From positions 1-64,000 of the forward strand of contig JAFQBD010000012.1 in assembly GCA_017416795.1 (NCBI GenBank): 64,000 nucleotides of DNA, given 5' to 3'. Below the pieces are notes generated by a model. The model was not told the DNA's origin. It ran no database searches and saw only the letters and a program-made list of their open reading frames with translations. Position numbers and translations under genes: made by a program. How positions within the stretch are numbered: the first letter of the stretch is position 1; every line of letters starts with the position of its first letter. The DNA comes from Bacillota bacterium. GTDB lineage: Bacteria > Bacillota > Clostridia > Peptostreptococcales > Anaerovoracaceae. Below are positions 34,318 through 42,053 of the stretch, piece after piece.

Positions 34318-35784
34318 ATGAAAAAAGGATTAGGCTGGCTGACATCATTCCTTAAAATAGGTGCCATAGGTTTCGGAGGCGGCACGTCGCTTATACCTGT
34401 CATAGAGAATGAGATGGTGGACAGCAAGAAGCTTGTGACAAAAGAAGAATATGACTCCGCGGTAATAGCTGCATCCATCACACCGGGGGCACTTCCTGTA
34501 GAGATATCTGCGTATGTGGGAAGAGATATCGGCGGTATACGGGGAATGCTGTTAGCACCGGCATGCATGATAATCCCGGGCGTACTGCTGACAGTTATAA
34601 TGCTTGCCACCATGGATTCCCTTGATGCGAAAGTCATAAGGCAGATAGAGATCATAAGTATAGGAATAACGGCATTCATTTTTTCTATGATGACTAAGTA
34701 CATCACAGGAACCATGAAATGGGCTAAGGAGAAAAACAAGACTCTTCCTGTTCTGGCCGTTATTATATGTGTGTTTTTCCTCAGTGCTGGAAAGGCCGCA
34801 GGCAAGATATTAGCAAGCTTCGGGATAACATGGGAAGTGCTGTTTAGCATATCGACTGTACATATCCTCATAATGGCTTTTTTCGTCATATGTTATGCCG
34901 GAAGCAGAAGGGATAAGCTGAGTGCAGGTGTTTCTGCTATCATCTGTATCCTGTATATAATGTTCCAATCAAAGGCGCAGATAATGGCAAGTCTGATACA
35001 AAACGATCTTCTTTGTATGGTCTTGTTCAGGATACTTCAGCTCATTATGGTGGGTCTGGCAGTTTACGGCGTAGTCTCGGTAAGAGACAAAAGTGAAAAG
35101 CCTGTGAGGGTTTCACCGAAAGGGCTTATTAAGGAATGCGCAGTCTGGTTCGTAGTTCTTGCCGTGGCATGCATACCCGCGTATTTAATGGTGCCCGAAC
35201 TGGTAAAATACATAGGCAACGGATTTCTCTCATCGCTGATCTCGTTTGGCGGTGGGGATGCTTATCTGACAGTTGCCGACGGTATGTTCGTAGAGAAGGG
35301 AATGGTCAGTGAAGAAGATTTTTATGGCAGGCTTGTTATACTCGTCAATGTGCTGCCGGGATCGATCTTATGCAAAACGCTGACAGGCGTAGGTTATTAC
35401 TTTGGTTTTGCTGCCGGAGGGATGTCGGCAGCCATAGCAACTGCCTTCGCAGGTTTCGTATGCAGCCTGATAGGCTCATGTTTCACCATGAGTATAGCCA
35501 GATATTTCTTTGATACGTTTGATAGGATGCGAGCTTTTTGTGCTTTGAAAGAATGGACGAAGTCTATCATTTCGGGACTGCTTGGCACAGTTATCTTATC
35601 GCTTCTGTACCAATGCGTAGATGTGGCACATAGTTACGGCGGCAGCGGAGTTCTTATCATCATCGAATTGGCAGTGATATATGGGCTCAATATATTTTTA
35701 GCGAAAAAATATGATTTAGGCACATGGGTAAATGTTATAATATCCATAGGAGCCGCTTTGATATTGGGGAATTTGATAATATAG
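34318..35784 (+). CDS. CHR-family (chromate/sulfate) anion transporter
   Basis: Two-domain member of the chromate ion transporter family, 488 residues with about 10-12 helices. Each half begins with the conserved Phe-Gly-Gly-Gly region: FLKIGAIGFGGGTSLIPVIE in the first and SFGGGDAYLTVADGMFVEKG in the second; ITPGALPVEISAYVG and NVLPGSILCKTLTGVGYYFG follow. CHR proteins are best known for chromate efflux and are thought to recognise sulfate-like anions. Inside a sulfate-activation operon, movement of sulfate or a sulfated product is the more natural role, which is inference. ATG 34318 follows AAGGAAG with 7-nt spacing. Confidence 0.85.
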   Translation: MKKGLGWLTSFLKIGAIGFGGGTSLIPVIENEMVDSKKLVTKEEYDSAVIAASITPGALPVEISAYVGRDIGGIRGMLLAPACMIIPGVLLTVIMLATMDSLDAKVIRQIEIISIGITAFIFSMMTKYITGTMKWAKEKNKTLPVLAVIICVFFLSAGKAAGKILASFGITWEVLFSISTVHILIMAFFVICYAGSRRDKLSAGVSAIICILYIMFQSKAQIMASLIQNDLLCMVLFRILQLIMVGLAVYGVVSVRDKSEKPVRVSPKGLIKECAVWFVVLAVACIPAYLMVPELVKYIGNGFLSSLISFGGGDAYLTVADGMFVEKGMVSEEDFYGRLVILVNVLPGSILCKTLTGVGYYFGFAAGGMSAAIATAFAGFVCSLIGSCFTMSIARYFFDTFDRMRAFCALKEWTKSIISGLLGTVILSLLYQCVDVAHSYGGSGVLIIIELAVIYGLNIFLAKKYDLGTWVNVIISIGAALILGNLII

Positions 35785-35797
35785 GGAGGAAATAGAG

Positions 35798-36784
35798 ATG
35801 GAAAAAAGAAAGAGAAAATTGCTTACAGGTGTTGCTGCAGTATCGGCAGGAGCTGCGGCTATGGGGACAGGAATTTGCCTTATGGCCAAAAAGCTTATCG
35901 ATATCGCCATGGATAGAGACGGAGTCAAGCCTTCACCTAACAGTGAAAAAGTAAGAAACAAGCTTTGCGGTTTTTCCAACGAAGATGGATTTATCGACAA
36001 GCTGGAAGAAGGCGCTGTGAAGCTGGCGGCTGTTGATACCGAGTTAGTTGAAACAGTAAGTAATGACGGGACTAAACTTACAGGTCACCTGTACACATGT
36101 GATGATCCGAAGAGATTGATAATAGCAGTACATGGATGGAGATCTACTTGGAACAGGGATTTCGGTCTTGCTGCAGATTTCTGGTTCAAGAACAACTGTA
36201 ACGTACTGTTCATCGAGCAGAGATGTCAGGGAGAAAGCGGCGGAGAATATATAGGCTTCGGCCTGCTTGAGCGTTATGACTGCAAAGCATGGACCGAGTG
36301 GGCACATGAGAAATACGAAGGTAAGCTTCCTATATACCTTGACGGTGTATCGATGGGAGCTACAACAGTGCTTATGGCAGCCGGACTAAATCTGCCGGAC
36401 AGCGTACACGGCATCATCGCAGACTGCGGATTTACTTCACCGCATGCGATATGGAAGCATGTGGCAGAGAACCATATGCATCTCAAATACGGACCGATCA
36501 AAGGTGTGGCTGACGCTATATGCAGGCAGAAGATACAGATGGTATCAGATGAACATTCTACTGTAGATGCTCTTAAAGGTAATAAGATACCTGTTTTATT
36601 CGCTCATGGTACAGACGATCCTTTCGTACCTGTAGAAATGACATATGAGAATTACAAGGCATGCACAGCACCAAAGAGGCTTGTCATAGTGCCGGGAGCA
36701 GCCCATGGTCTCAGTTTCTATGTGGAAAAAGAACGATATGCCGAAGAGCTTTTGAAGTTCTGGAGCGATCACGACAAAAAATAG
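35798..36784 (+). CDS. Alpha/beta hydrolase, membrane-anchored or secreted
   Basis: Serine hydrolase of 328 residues. An N-terminal hydrophobic segment (about 6-30, LLTGVAAVSAGAAAMGTGIC) looks like a signal or anchor, placing the enzyme at the outer face. The nucleophile elbow is GVSMGA with Ser near residue 185. The acid is in AHGTDDPFVP and the catalytic His in GAAHGLSF near the C-terminus. Similar to YqkD-like hydrolases without known substrate. It starts 13 nt after the CHR transporter and is the last gene before a terminator, so it is probably part of the sulfonation operon, perhaps releasing or trimming an ester substrate. Confidence 0.82.
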   Translation: MEKRKRKLLTGVAAVSAGAAAMGTGICLMAKKLIDIAMDRDGVKPSPNSEKVRNKLCGFSNEDGFIDKLEEGAVKLAAVDTELVETVSNDGTKLTGHLYTCDDPKRLIIAVHGWRSTWNRDFGLAADFWFKNNCNVLFIEQRCQGESGGEYIGFGLLERYDCKAWTEWAHEKYEGKLPIYLDGVSMGATTVLMAAGLNLPDSVHGIIADCGFTSPHAIWKHVAENHMHLKYGPIKGVADAICRQKIQMVSDEHSTVDALKGNKIPVLFAHGTDDPFVPVEMTYENYKACTAPKRLVIVPGAAHGLSFYVEKERYAEELLKFWSDHDKK

Positions 36785-36787
36785 AAA

Positions 36788-36830
36788 GAGAGCCTTTTGC
36801 ATAATGAAAAGAGTGCCTTTTGCATGAAAA
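36788..36830 (+). repeat. Two tandem copies of a 20-23 nt unit with sigma-G-like elements
   Basis: GAGAGCCTTTTGCAT plus AATGAAAA is followed directly by GAGTGCCTTTTGCAT plus GAAAA. GCATA (36799-36803) and CATGAAA (36823-36829) resemble the -35 and -10 of forespore promoters, though the 19-bp gap is one longer than usual. spoVAC lies just downstream. Confidence 0.4.
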
Positions 36831-36832
36831 TG

Positions 36833-36867
36833 ACTTCTTCGGGAAGAATAACCGGAGAAGTTTTTTT
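36833..36867 (+). terminator. Intrinsic terminator between the sulfonation operon and spoVA
   Basis: ACTTCTTCGG / CCGGAGAAGT (one G-T pair) followed by T7. It ends only 18 nt before spoVAC. Confidence 0.85.
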
Positions 36868-36884
36868 GTGTAAAGAGGGCAGGT

Positions 36885-37361
36885 ATGGATAAGAAGAAGC
36901 AGATAGAGAAAAAAGATATTTCAAAGGCTTACAGCAAATATGCAGACAGATTCACGCCAAAACCTAAATATTTTAAAAATATAATAAAGGCATTCGTTAT
37001 AGGCGGGGCTTTATGCGCAGCTGCCATGTGGCTTGAGAATAAGTTCATCGCATCGGGAAACTCACAGGAAGATGCATCTGCATATGTGGTGATCATATTG
37101 ATAATGGCGGCACAGCTTCTGACAGGGCTGGGCGTATTCGACACGATAGCCAAGCATGCCGGAGCAGGTGTGATAGTTCCCATAACGGGATTCGCCAATT
37201 CCATGGTGGCTCCGGCACTTGAATATAAGAAGGAAGGTGTCGTTCTCGGTGTCGGAGGCAAGCTTTTCTCATTGGCAGGGCCGGTGCTCGTGTGCGGCAT
37301 AACTTCATCGATACTTGTAGGCTTAATTTATTTGATGTTGGATAAACTGGGGATAGGTTAA
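36885..37361 (+). CDS. spoVAC: Stage V sporulation protein AC
   Basis: Membrane protein of 158 residues that in Bacillus forms the mechanosensitive channel for Ca-dipicolinic acid movement across the inner spore membrane. It has about four helices; FANSMVAPALEYKKEGVVLG and GVGGKLFSLAGPVLVCG are family signatures. ATG 36885 follows AGGGCAGGT. The stop overlaps the spoVAD start (TAATG). Together with spoVAD and spoVAE it forms the minimal clostridial spoVA operon, so the organism probably sporulates or descends from a spore former. Confidence 0.95.
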   Translation: MDKKKQIEKKDISKAYSKYADRFTPKPKYFKNIIKAFVIGGALCAAAMWLENKFIASGNSQEDASAYVVIILIMAAQLLTGLGVFDTIAKHAGAGVIVPITGFANSMVAPALEYKKEGVVLGVGGKLFSLAGPVLVCGITSSILVGLIYLMLDKLGIG

Positions 37362-38419
37362 TGGGCAGAAAAAGACAGACGATATTTTTTGAGAACAAAC
37401 CTTATATATCAAGCGCATATTCAATAGGCGGTAAGAAAGAAGGCGACGGACCTCTCAGGAAGTGGTTCGATATGTGCCTAAATGACGATACTTTTGGTGA
37501 AAAGACATGGGAAAAGGCTGAGAGCAAAATGCTGAAGACTGCAATGACGGAAGCATTGAGACGAGGCGGCAGGAGTGTGGAGGAGGCTGGTGCGATGCTG
37601 AGCGGCGACTTGCTCAATCAGTTGATGTCGTCATCTTTTATGGCAAGAGATATGCATATCCCGTTTCTTGGTATGTACGGTGCATGTTCTACCATGACAG
37701 AATCACTCATACTTGGCTCGGTACTGGTGGATGGCAGATACAGCGATGACGTCGTGATAGGAGCATCGAGCCATTACTGTACAGCAGAAAGGCAGTTTAG
37801 GATGCCGCTGGAACACGGTAATCAGAGACCGCCTTCTGCCCAGTGGACAGCGACTGCGGCAGGAGCGATGCTTCTGTCATCTTGCGGCAGGGGTGAGGCG
37901 GCAGAAGCGATCGATGATGGAAGTTATATCGAACTGCGAGACGTAAGAGTCGAGGCAGGAACCATAGGCAAGGTGATAGATGCAGGCGTGAAGGATGCTA
38001 ATCAGATGGGCAGCGCTATGACACCTGCAGCAGTAGATACTTTGCTCAATCATATGGAAGACACGGGAAGGGACCTTGATCATTATGATCTGATATTGAC
38101 AGGTGATCTGGGATTCATCGGAAAGGATATCATGAGGGATCTGCTGGAAGGTGCAGGATTGAATAAGGCTGACATAGAGACGAGATACGATGATTGCGGA
38201 ACTATGATATATGAGTCTCAGCAGGATGTCCATAGCGGAGGTAGCGGCTGCGGATGCTCAGCATCGACTTTCGCAGGATATGTTTATAAGAAGATGAGAC
38301 GCGGGGAACTGGACAGGGTGCTGATAATGTCCACAGGGGCGCTGCTTTCGACAATAAGCCCGTTTCAGGGAGAATCGATACCGGGAATAGCTCATGCTGT
38401 TTCTTTAGTGTCAGAGTGA
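37361..38419 (+). CDS. spoVAD: Stage V sporulation protein AD
   Basis: Soluble protein of 352 residues with a thiolase-like fold that binds dipicolinic acid. It starts with TIFFENKPYISSAYSIGGKK and contains GMYGACSTMTESLILGSVLV, DVVIGASSHYCTAERQFR and GEAA... in the typical order. The middle gene of the spoVAC-AD-AE operon, 1 nt overlap with spoVAC. Confidence 0.96.
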   Translation: MGRKRQTIFFENKPYISSAYSIGGKKEGDGPLRKWFDMCLNDDTFGEKTWEKAESKMLKTAMTEALRRGGRSVEEAGAMLSGDLLNQLMSSSFMARDMHIPFLGMYGACSTMTESLILGSVLVDGRYSDDVVIGASSHYCTAERQFRMPLEHGNQRPPSAQWTATAAGAMLLSSCGRGEAAEAIDDGSYIELRDVRVEAGTIGKVIDAGVKDANQMGSAMTPAAVDTLLNHMEDTGRDLDHYDLILTGDLGFIGKDIMRDLLEGAGLNKADIETRYDDCGTMIYESQQDVHSGGSGCGCSASTFAGYVYKKMRRGELDRVLIMSTGALLSTISPFQGESIPGIAHAVSLVSE

Positions 38420-38434
38420 AATAGGAGGTTGGAG

Positions 38435-38788
38435 ATGGACTATGTATGGGCTTTCATCGTAGGAGGAGCTATATGTGTTGTGGGGCAGATACTGATGGAT
38501 GCCACGAAACTGACGACGCCGAGAGTGCTTGTGATACTGGTGTTATCGGGAGTTATACTGCAGGCACTGCAAATATATCAGCCGATCGTTGATCTGGCGG
38601 GGACGGGAGCGAGAGTACCGCTTCCGGGATTCGGATATAATCTCGCAAAAGGCGCCATAGAAGGTGTCCCCCAAGGCTTATTGGGTGTCATAACCGGTGG
38701 TGTCAAGGCTGCTGCAGGAGGTATATCAATTGCTATAGGGTGGGGATATCTTATGGCATTGATATTCAACCCCAAGTCGGTAAGGTGA
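38435..38788 (+). CDS. spoVAE: Stage V sporulation protein AE
   Basis: Membrane protein of 117 residues with about four helices, third part of the DPA channel. GGAICVVGQILMDATKLTTP and VPLPGFGYNLAKGAIEG are the family hallmarks. ATG 38435 is chosen since AGGAGGTT lies just ahead; an in-frame TTG at 38429 is inside the spacer. A bidirectional terminator follows. Confidence 0.95.
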   Translation: MDYVWAFIVGGAICVVGQILMDATKLTTPRVLVILVLSGVILQALQIYQPIVDLAGTGARVPLPGFGYNLAKGAIEGVPQGLLGVITGGVKAAAGGISIAIGWGYLMALIFNPKSVR

Positions 38789-38805
38789 TTGGATGACGGT
38801 ATAAA

Positions 38806-38833
38806 AAAGGCGACCAATTTAGTGGTCGCCTTT
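38806..38833. terminator. Bidirectional terminator between spoVAE and the PBP gene
   Basis: Perfect stem AAAGGCGACCA / TGGTCGCCTTT with a 6-nt loop, A-rich on the left and T-containing on the right. It can serve both convergent units. Confidence 0.9.
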
Positions 38834-38849
38834 AAGTATTTTAGTGAAG

Positions 38850-41800
38850 TTATTCGATGATATGACCTGTACAATCAGGATTAGGACATTTGTCATCGAT
38901 GTTAAGTGGTGTGTTGCTTACAAATCTATTACAGTCTTCTCCGCAAACAGAACATTTGTAGATCGTTGTTATGATGGTAGGTGCTGTTGATGATTCTGTA
39001 GTAGTTGTTGTTGTAGCTGTAGTTGATGGCTCTGTAACCTTAGTTGCAGTACTCTTAGTCGACTTATCAAGTTTAACCTTTGAGTAAGTTCCCTTGATGT
39101 AGTATTCGCCGCCGACTATCTGCACGTTATCCGGCATATCTCCGAATGACTCATAAGGGAGGTCTGCACAAACCTGTCTCATTATTGTTGCCCAAGCATG
39201 AGCAGTAGTACCGGAACCTGAACTCATTTCGATGTTCACGTCATTACCCATCCAGATAGCTGCTGAGTACTGAGGTGTGAATCCTGCGAACCAGATATCG
39301 AAGTTGTCTGATGTAGTTCCTGTCTTGCCGCCTACAGGCTGTACTCCGATGGAAGCACCTGATGCGATACCCCTTGAAACTGTAGTTCTGAGGATATCTG
39401 TCATGATCCATGCAACACCTTCGTCATATACCTGTTTGCCTTCGGCCTTGTTTTCAAGGATTACTTCATCGTGTGAATCGAGCACCTTAGTATATGTGAT
39501 AGGCTCGTTATATACTCCTCCGTTAGGGAAGGTAGCATAAGCTGCCGTAAGTTCAAGTGGTGAGATACCGCTTGTCATACCGCCGAGTGCCAGTGCAGCA
39601 GGGTTGAGGTCGTTTACTTCACCTTCTGTATCTACAGTAGTGATACCGTTCTTTTTCAGCATCTTAGCTGAATAGTCAGGACCGATCTGCTGATATACCT
39701 TAACGGCACATACGTTTACAGACTGTTCTACAGCCTTTCTCAGATACATATCGCCTTTGTAACCGGAGTACCAGTTCTTAGGCCATACTTTGCCGCCGTA
39801 GGACATTTTAGCATCGTTGATAACACTTCCTGCAGTGATATATTTACCCCAGTCACTGCCTTCGCTTGTATCAAGTCTCATCTTCTTGCCGTCTTCATGG
39901 TATTCGTAACTCATCTGAAGAGCAGGACCGTAAGCACCGATAGGCTTGATGGATGATCCCGGCTGTCTAGGATTAGTAGCACGGTTGAAGAGCTGTTTAC
40001 CCTTAGTTTCTCTGCCGCCGATCATGGCTTTGATCTCGCCTGTTTCGTTTTCCATTATTACCATTGCACCCTGAGGCTGTCTTGTCTTCTGCTTCAGTGA
40101 GTAGTTGCCCTTTGAAACTACGAGACCGTCATCAGTCTTCTTGAAAAATTCAGGATATTCGGTGAAGAAGTCTCCTGAAACTACGCAGTCACCGTCATCG
40201 TTTATGGACTTATATCCCTGAGGGATGCTGAGGGCGCCGCTTTCGATGAAGTAGAATATACCATCATCCTTAGTGTACATATTCTTGAATTCTATGCTGA
40301 CATCAGGGGAGCCGTTGACTTCTACCTGATAGAGGTTGAGTCTCTTGCCTGATTTGATAGTTATGCCGCCGTCATCATTAGTAGTATATTCGCTTTTCCT
40401 GAGAGTGAACTTATCATTATCATCGAAATAATGGGAATAAGCATATACCATGATGCTGCCTGTTTCAGGATTGAGCAGGTCGCCGTCGCTGTTAGTTCTG
40501 GCATAAGCTACGCCTGCGAAGTTACTGCTGTCCTTGAATTCTTTTTCAACGATCTTCTGGATATCGGAATCCATTGTTGAATAAATTTTCAGACCGCCGG
40601 TGTAGATCATTGTTGCTGCTTCGGGTTCTGATATACCGTATTCTTCAGCGAGATCATCTGTAAGCTGACCTATAGCGTAGTCTGTGAAGTATGAAGTTGC
40701 TGATGCATTGGCTGCATCGCTGACTTTCATGTGCTTCTTAAGATCTTCATTCAGTGCTTTATCAAGTTCTTCTGCTGTAATGAAACCTTCAGCTTCCATA
40801 TTCTTCAGAACAAGATTACGTCTGTCGGTAGTCAGATCACCGTTATATACGAGGGTAGTAGTCTCATCGCTGTAAAGTACAGGAAGGGAACTGTCCGTTC
40901 CGCCATACTGAACGAGAGCATATACGGCAGGAGACTGAGGAAGTGCAGCAAGTGATGCACATTCCAGGACATCCATTTTATTCGCATCCTTTGAGAAATA
41001 TGACTGGGCAGCTGCCTCGATACCGTAGGAGTTGAATCCCAGGTAAATAGTGTTGAGGTAAGCTTCCATTATCTTTTCTTTCGGAAGGTTCTTTTCAAGA
41101 ACTATAGTACAGTACATTTCGGAAAGCTTACGTGAAAGGCTTCGCTGGCTCTTGATCTCTGCCAGGTAAACGTTTCTTGCAAGCTGCTGAGTAACAGTAC
41201 TTGTACCGCTTATCTGTCCGCCGCCGAAAACGCTGTCAACGATAGCACCGCCCATTCTGATGAAGTTGAAGCCGTTATGCTTCCAGAACTTCTTATCTTC
41301 CAGAGCAACGATAGCATTGACCATATCTTCAGGGATCTCGTCGTAGTCGATGATGGTTCTGTTACCGTCATCCATATAGAGGTTTTCGATTTCTCTTCCT
41401 TCAGAGTCATAGATTATAGATCTCTGTGCCAGCATTGAATAGATATCATCTGTATCAACACGAGGTGCTGTTGCGAAGATAACACCTACGTAAATACCGA
41501 TAGCCATCACGAGAGCTAATCCTCCGAAAAGAATGATGCTGAATGGACCTGACTTTTTGCCGCCTGATCTTCCGCCGGATTTACCACTGCGGGAGCCGCC
41601 CTTTGAAGAACTTCTTTTCGCAATACTGCTTTTTAATGAGTCTACAGAAGCTGCAGCTTTCTTTTTGGAAGAACGTGAAGCCGTTGTTCTTGAAGATGCT
41701 GAAGCGTTGTCCTGACGTCTGTCGTAGCTGTCAGGATTTCTGCGTGCACTGCGCCTTTCTGGTTCTGTATGCCTTGGTGCAGAATATCTGGTAGTATCAG

Positions 41801-41912
41801 ATTTTCTTGAAGAAGGGCGATTCTGGGCTGCTGCCTGTCTGTCGAATTCAGCGAAGAAATCGTCTATGTCATTGCGTCTGCTGTTGTAATTGTTATTATA
41901 TTTGTCAGACAA
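38850..41912 (-). CDS. Class A penicillin-binding protein 1A with cysteine-rich tail
   Basis: Bifunctional peptidoglycan glycosyltransferase/transpeptidase of 1020 residues. A long basic, Ser/Arg-rich cytoplasmic N-terminus (about 1-125) precedes one transmembrane helix (about 128-150). The GT51 domain has EDKKFWKHNGFNFIRM with catalytic Glu near residue 202 and GGQISGTSTVTQQLARN. The transpeptidase has SSIK (in RQPGSSIKPIGAYG), SVN and KTGTT motifs. A Thr/Ser linker leads to a final 35 residues holding CSVCGEDC and CPNPDC, a zinc-ribbon-like cysteine cluster unusual for an extracellular protein. TTG 41912 is the start, with AGGAGG about 8 nt ahead. Larger than the usual 700-900 residues. Confidence 0.93.
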   Translation of the reverse strand: MSDKYNNNYNSRRNDIDDFFAEFDRQAAAQNRPSSRKSDTTRYSAPRHTEPERRSARRNPDSYDRRQDNASASSRTTASRSSKKKAAASVDSLKSSIAKRSSSKGGSRSGKSGGRSGGKKSGPFSIILFGGLALVMAIGIYVGVIFATAPRVDTDDIYSMLAQRSIIYDSEGREIENLYMDDGNRTIIDYDEIPEDMVNAIVALEDKKFWKHNGFNFIRMGGAIVDSVFGGGQISGTSTVTQQLARNVYLAEIKSQRSLSRKLSEMYCTIVLEKNLPKEKIMEAYLNTIYLGFNSYGIEAAAQSYFSKDANKMDVLECASLAALPQSPAVYALVQYGGTDSSLPVLYSDETTTLVYNGDLTTDRRNLVLKNMEAEGFITAEELDKALNEDLKKHMKVSDAANASATSYFTDYAIGQLTDDLAEEYGISEPEAATMIYTGGLKIYSTMDSDIQKIVEKEFKDSSNFAGVAYARTNSDGDLLNPETGSIMVYAYSHYFDDNDKFTLRKSEYTTNDDGGITIKSGKRLNLYQVEVNGSPDVSIEFKNMYTKDDGIFYFIESGALSIPQGYKSINDDGDCVVSGDFFTEYPEFFKKTDDGLVVSKGNYSLKQKTRQPQGAMVIMENETGEIKAMIGGRETKGKQLFNRATNPRQPGSSIKPIGAYGPALQMSYEYHEDGKKMRLDTSEGSDWGKYITAGSVINDAKMSYGGKVWPKNWYSGYKGDMYLRKAVEQSVNVCAVKVYQQIGPDYSAKMLKKNGITTVDTEGEVNDLNPAALALGGMTSGISPLELTAAYATFPNGGVYNEPITYTKVLDSHDEVILENKAEGKQVYDEGVAWIMTDILRTTVSRGIASGASIGVQPVGGKTGTTSDNFDIWFAGFTPQYSAAIWMGNDVNIEMSSGSGTTAHAWATIMRQVCADLPYESFGDMPDNVQIVGGEYYIKGTYSKVKLDKSTKSTATKVTEPSTTATTTTTTESSTAPTIITTIYKCSVCGEDCNRFVSNTPLNIDDKCPNPDCTGHIIE

Positions 41913-41963
41913 TGTTTCTTCCTCCTAATTTACATAAAATAACTTAATCACATAATCTATATC

Positions 41964-41992
41964 ATTATAGCATCAATAAGGATAAAAGTAAA
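41964..41992 (-). promoter_or_regulatory. Promoter for the PBP1A gene
   Basis: On the minus strand TTTACT and TATAAT are separated by 17 bp, about 50 nt ahead of the TTG start. Confidence 0.6.
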
Positions 41993-42007
41993 AGGGATAA
42001 AAGAAGT

Positions 42008-42036
42008 TTGACAAAAACAACATAATGGAATAGAAT
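42008..42036 (+). promoter_or_regulatory. Promoter for comEC-holA
   Basis: A perfect TTGACA at 42008-42013 and TAGAAT at 42031-42036, 17-bp spacer, 17 nt before the comEC start codon. Confidence 0.75.
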
Positions 42037-42053
42037 GTATTAAAAGGAAATAA

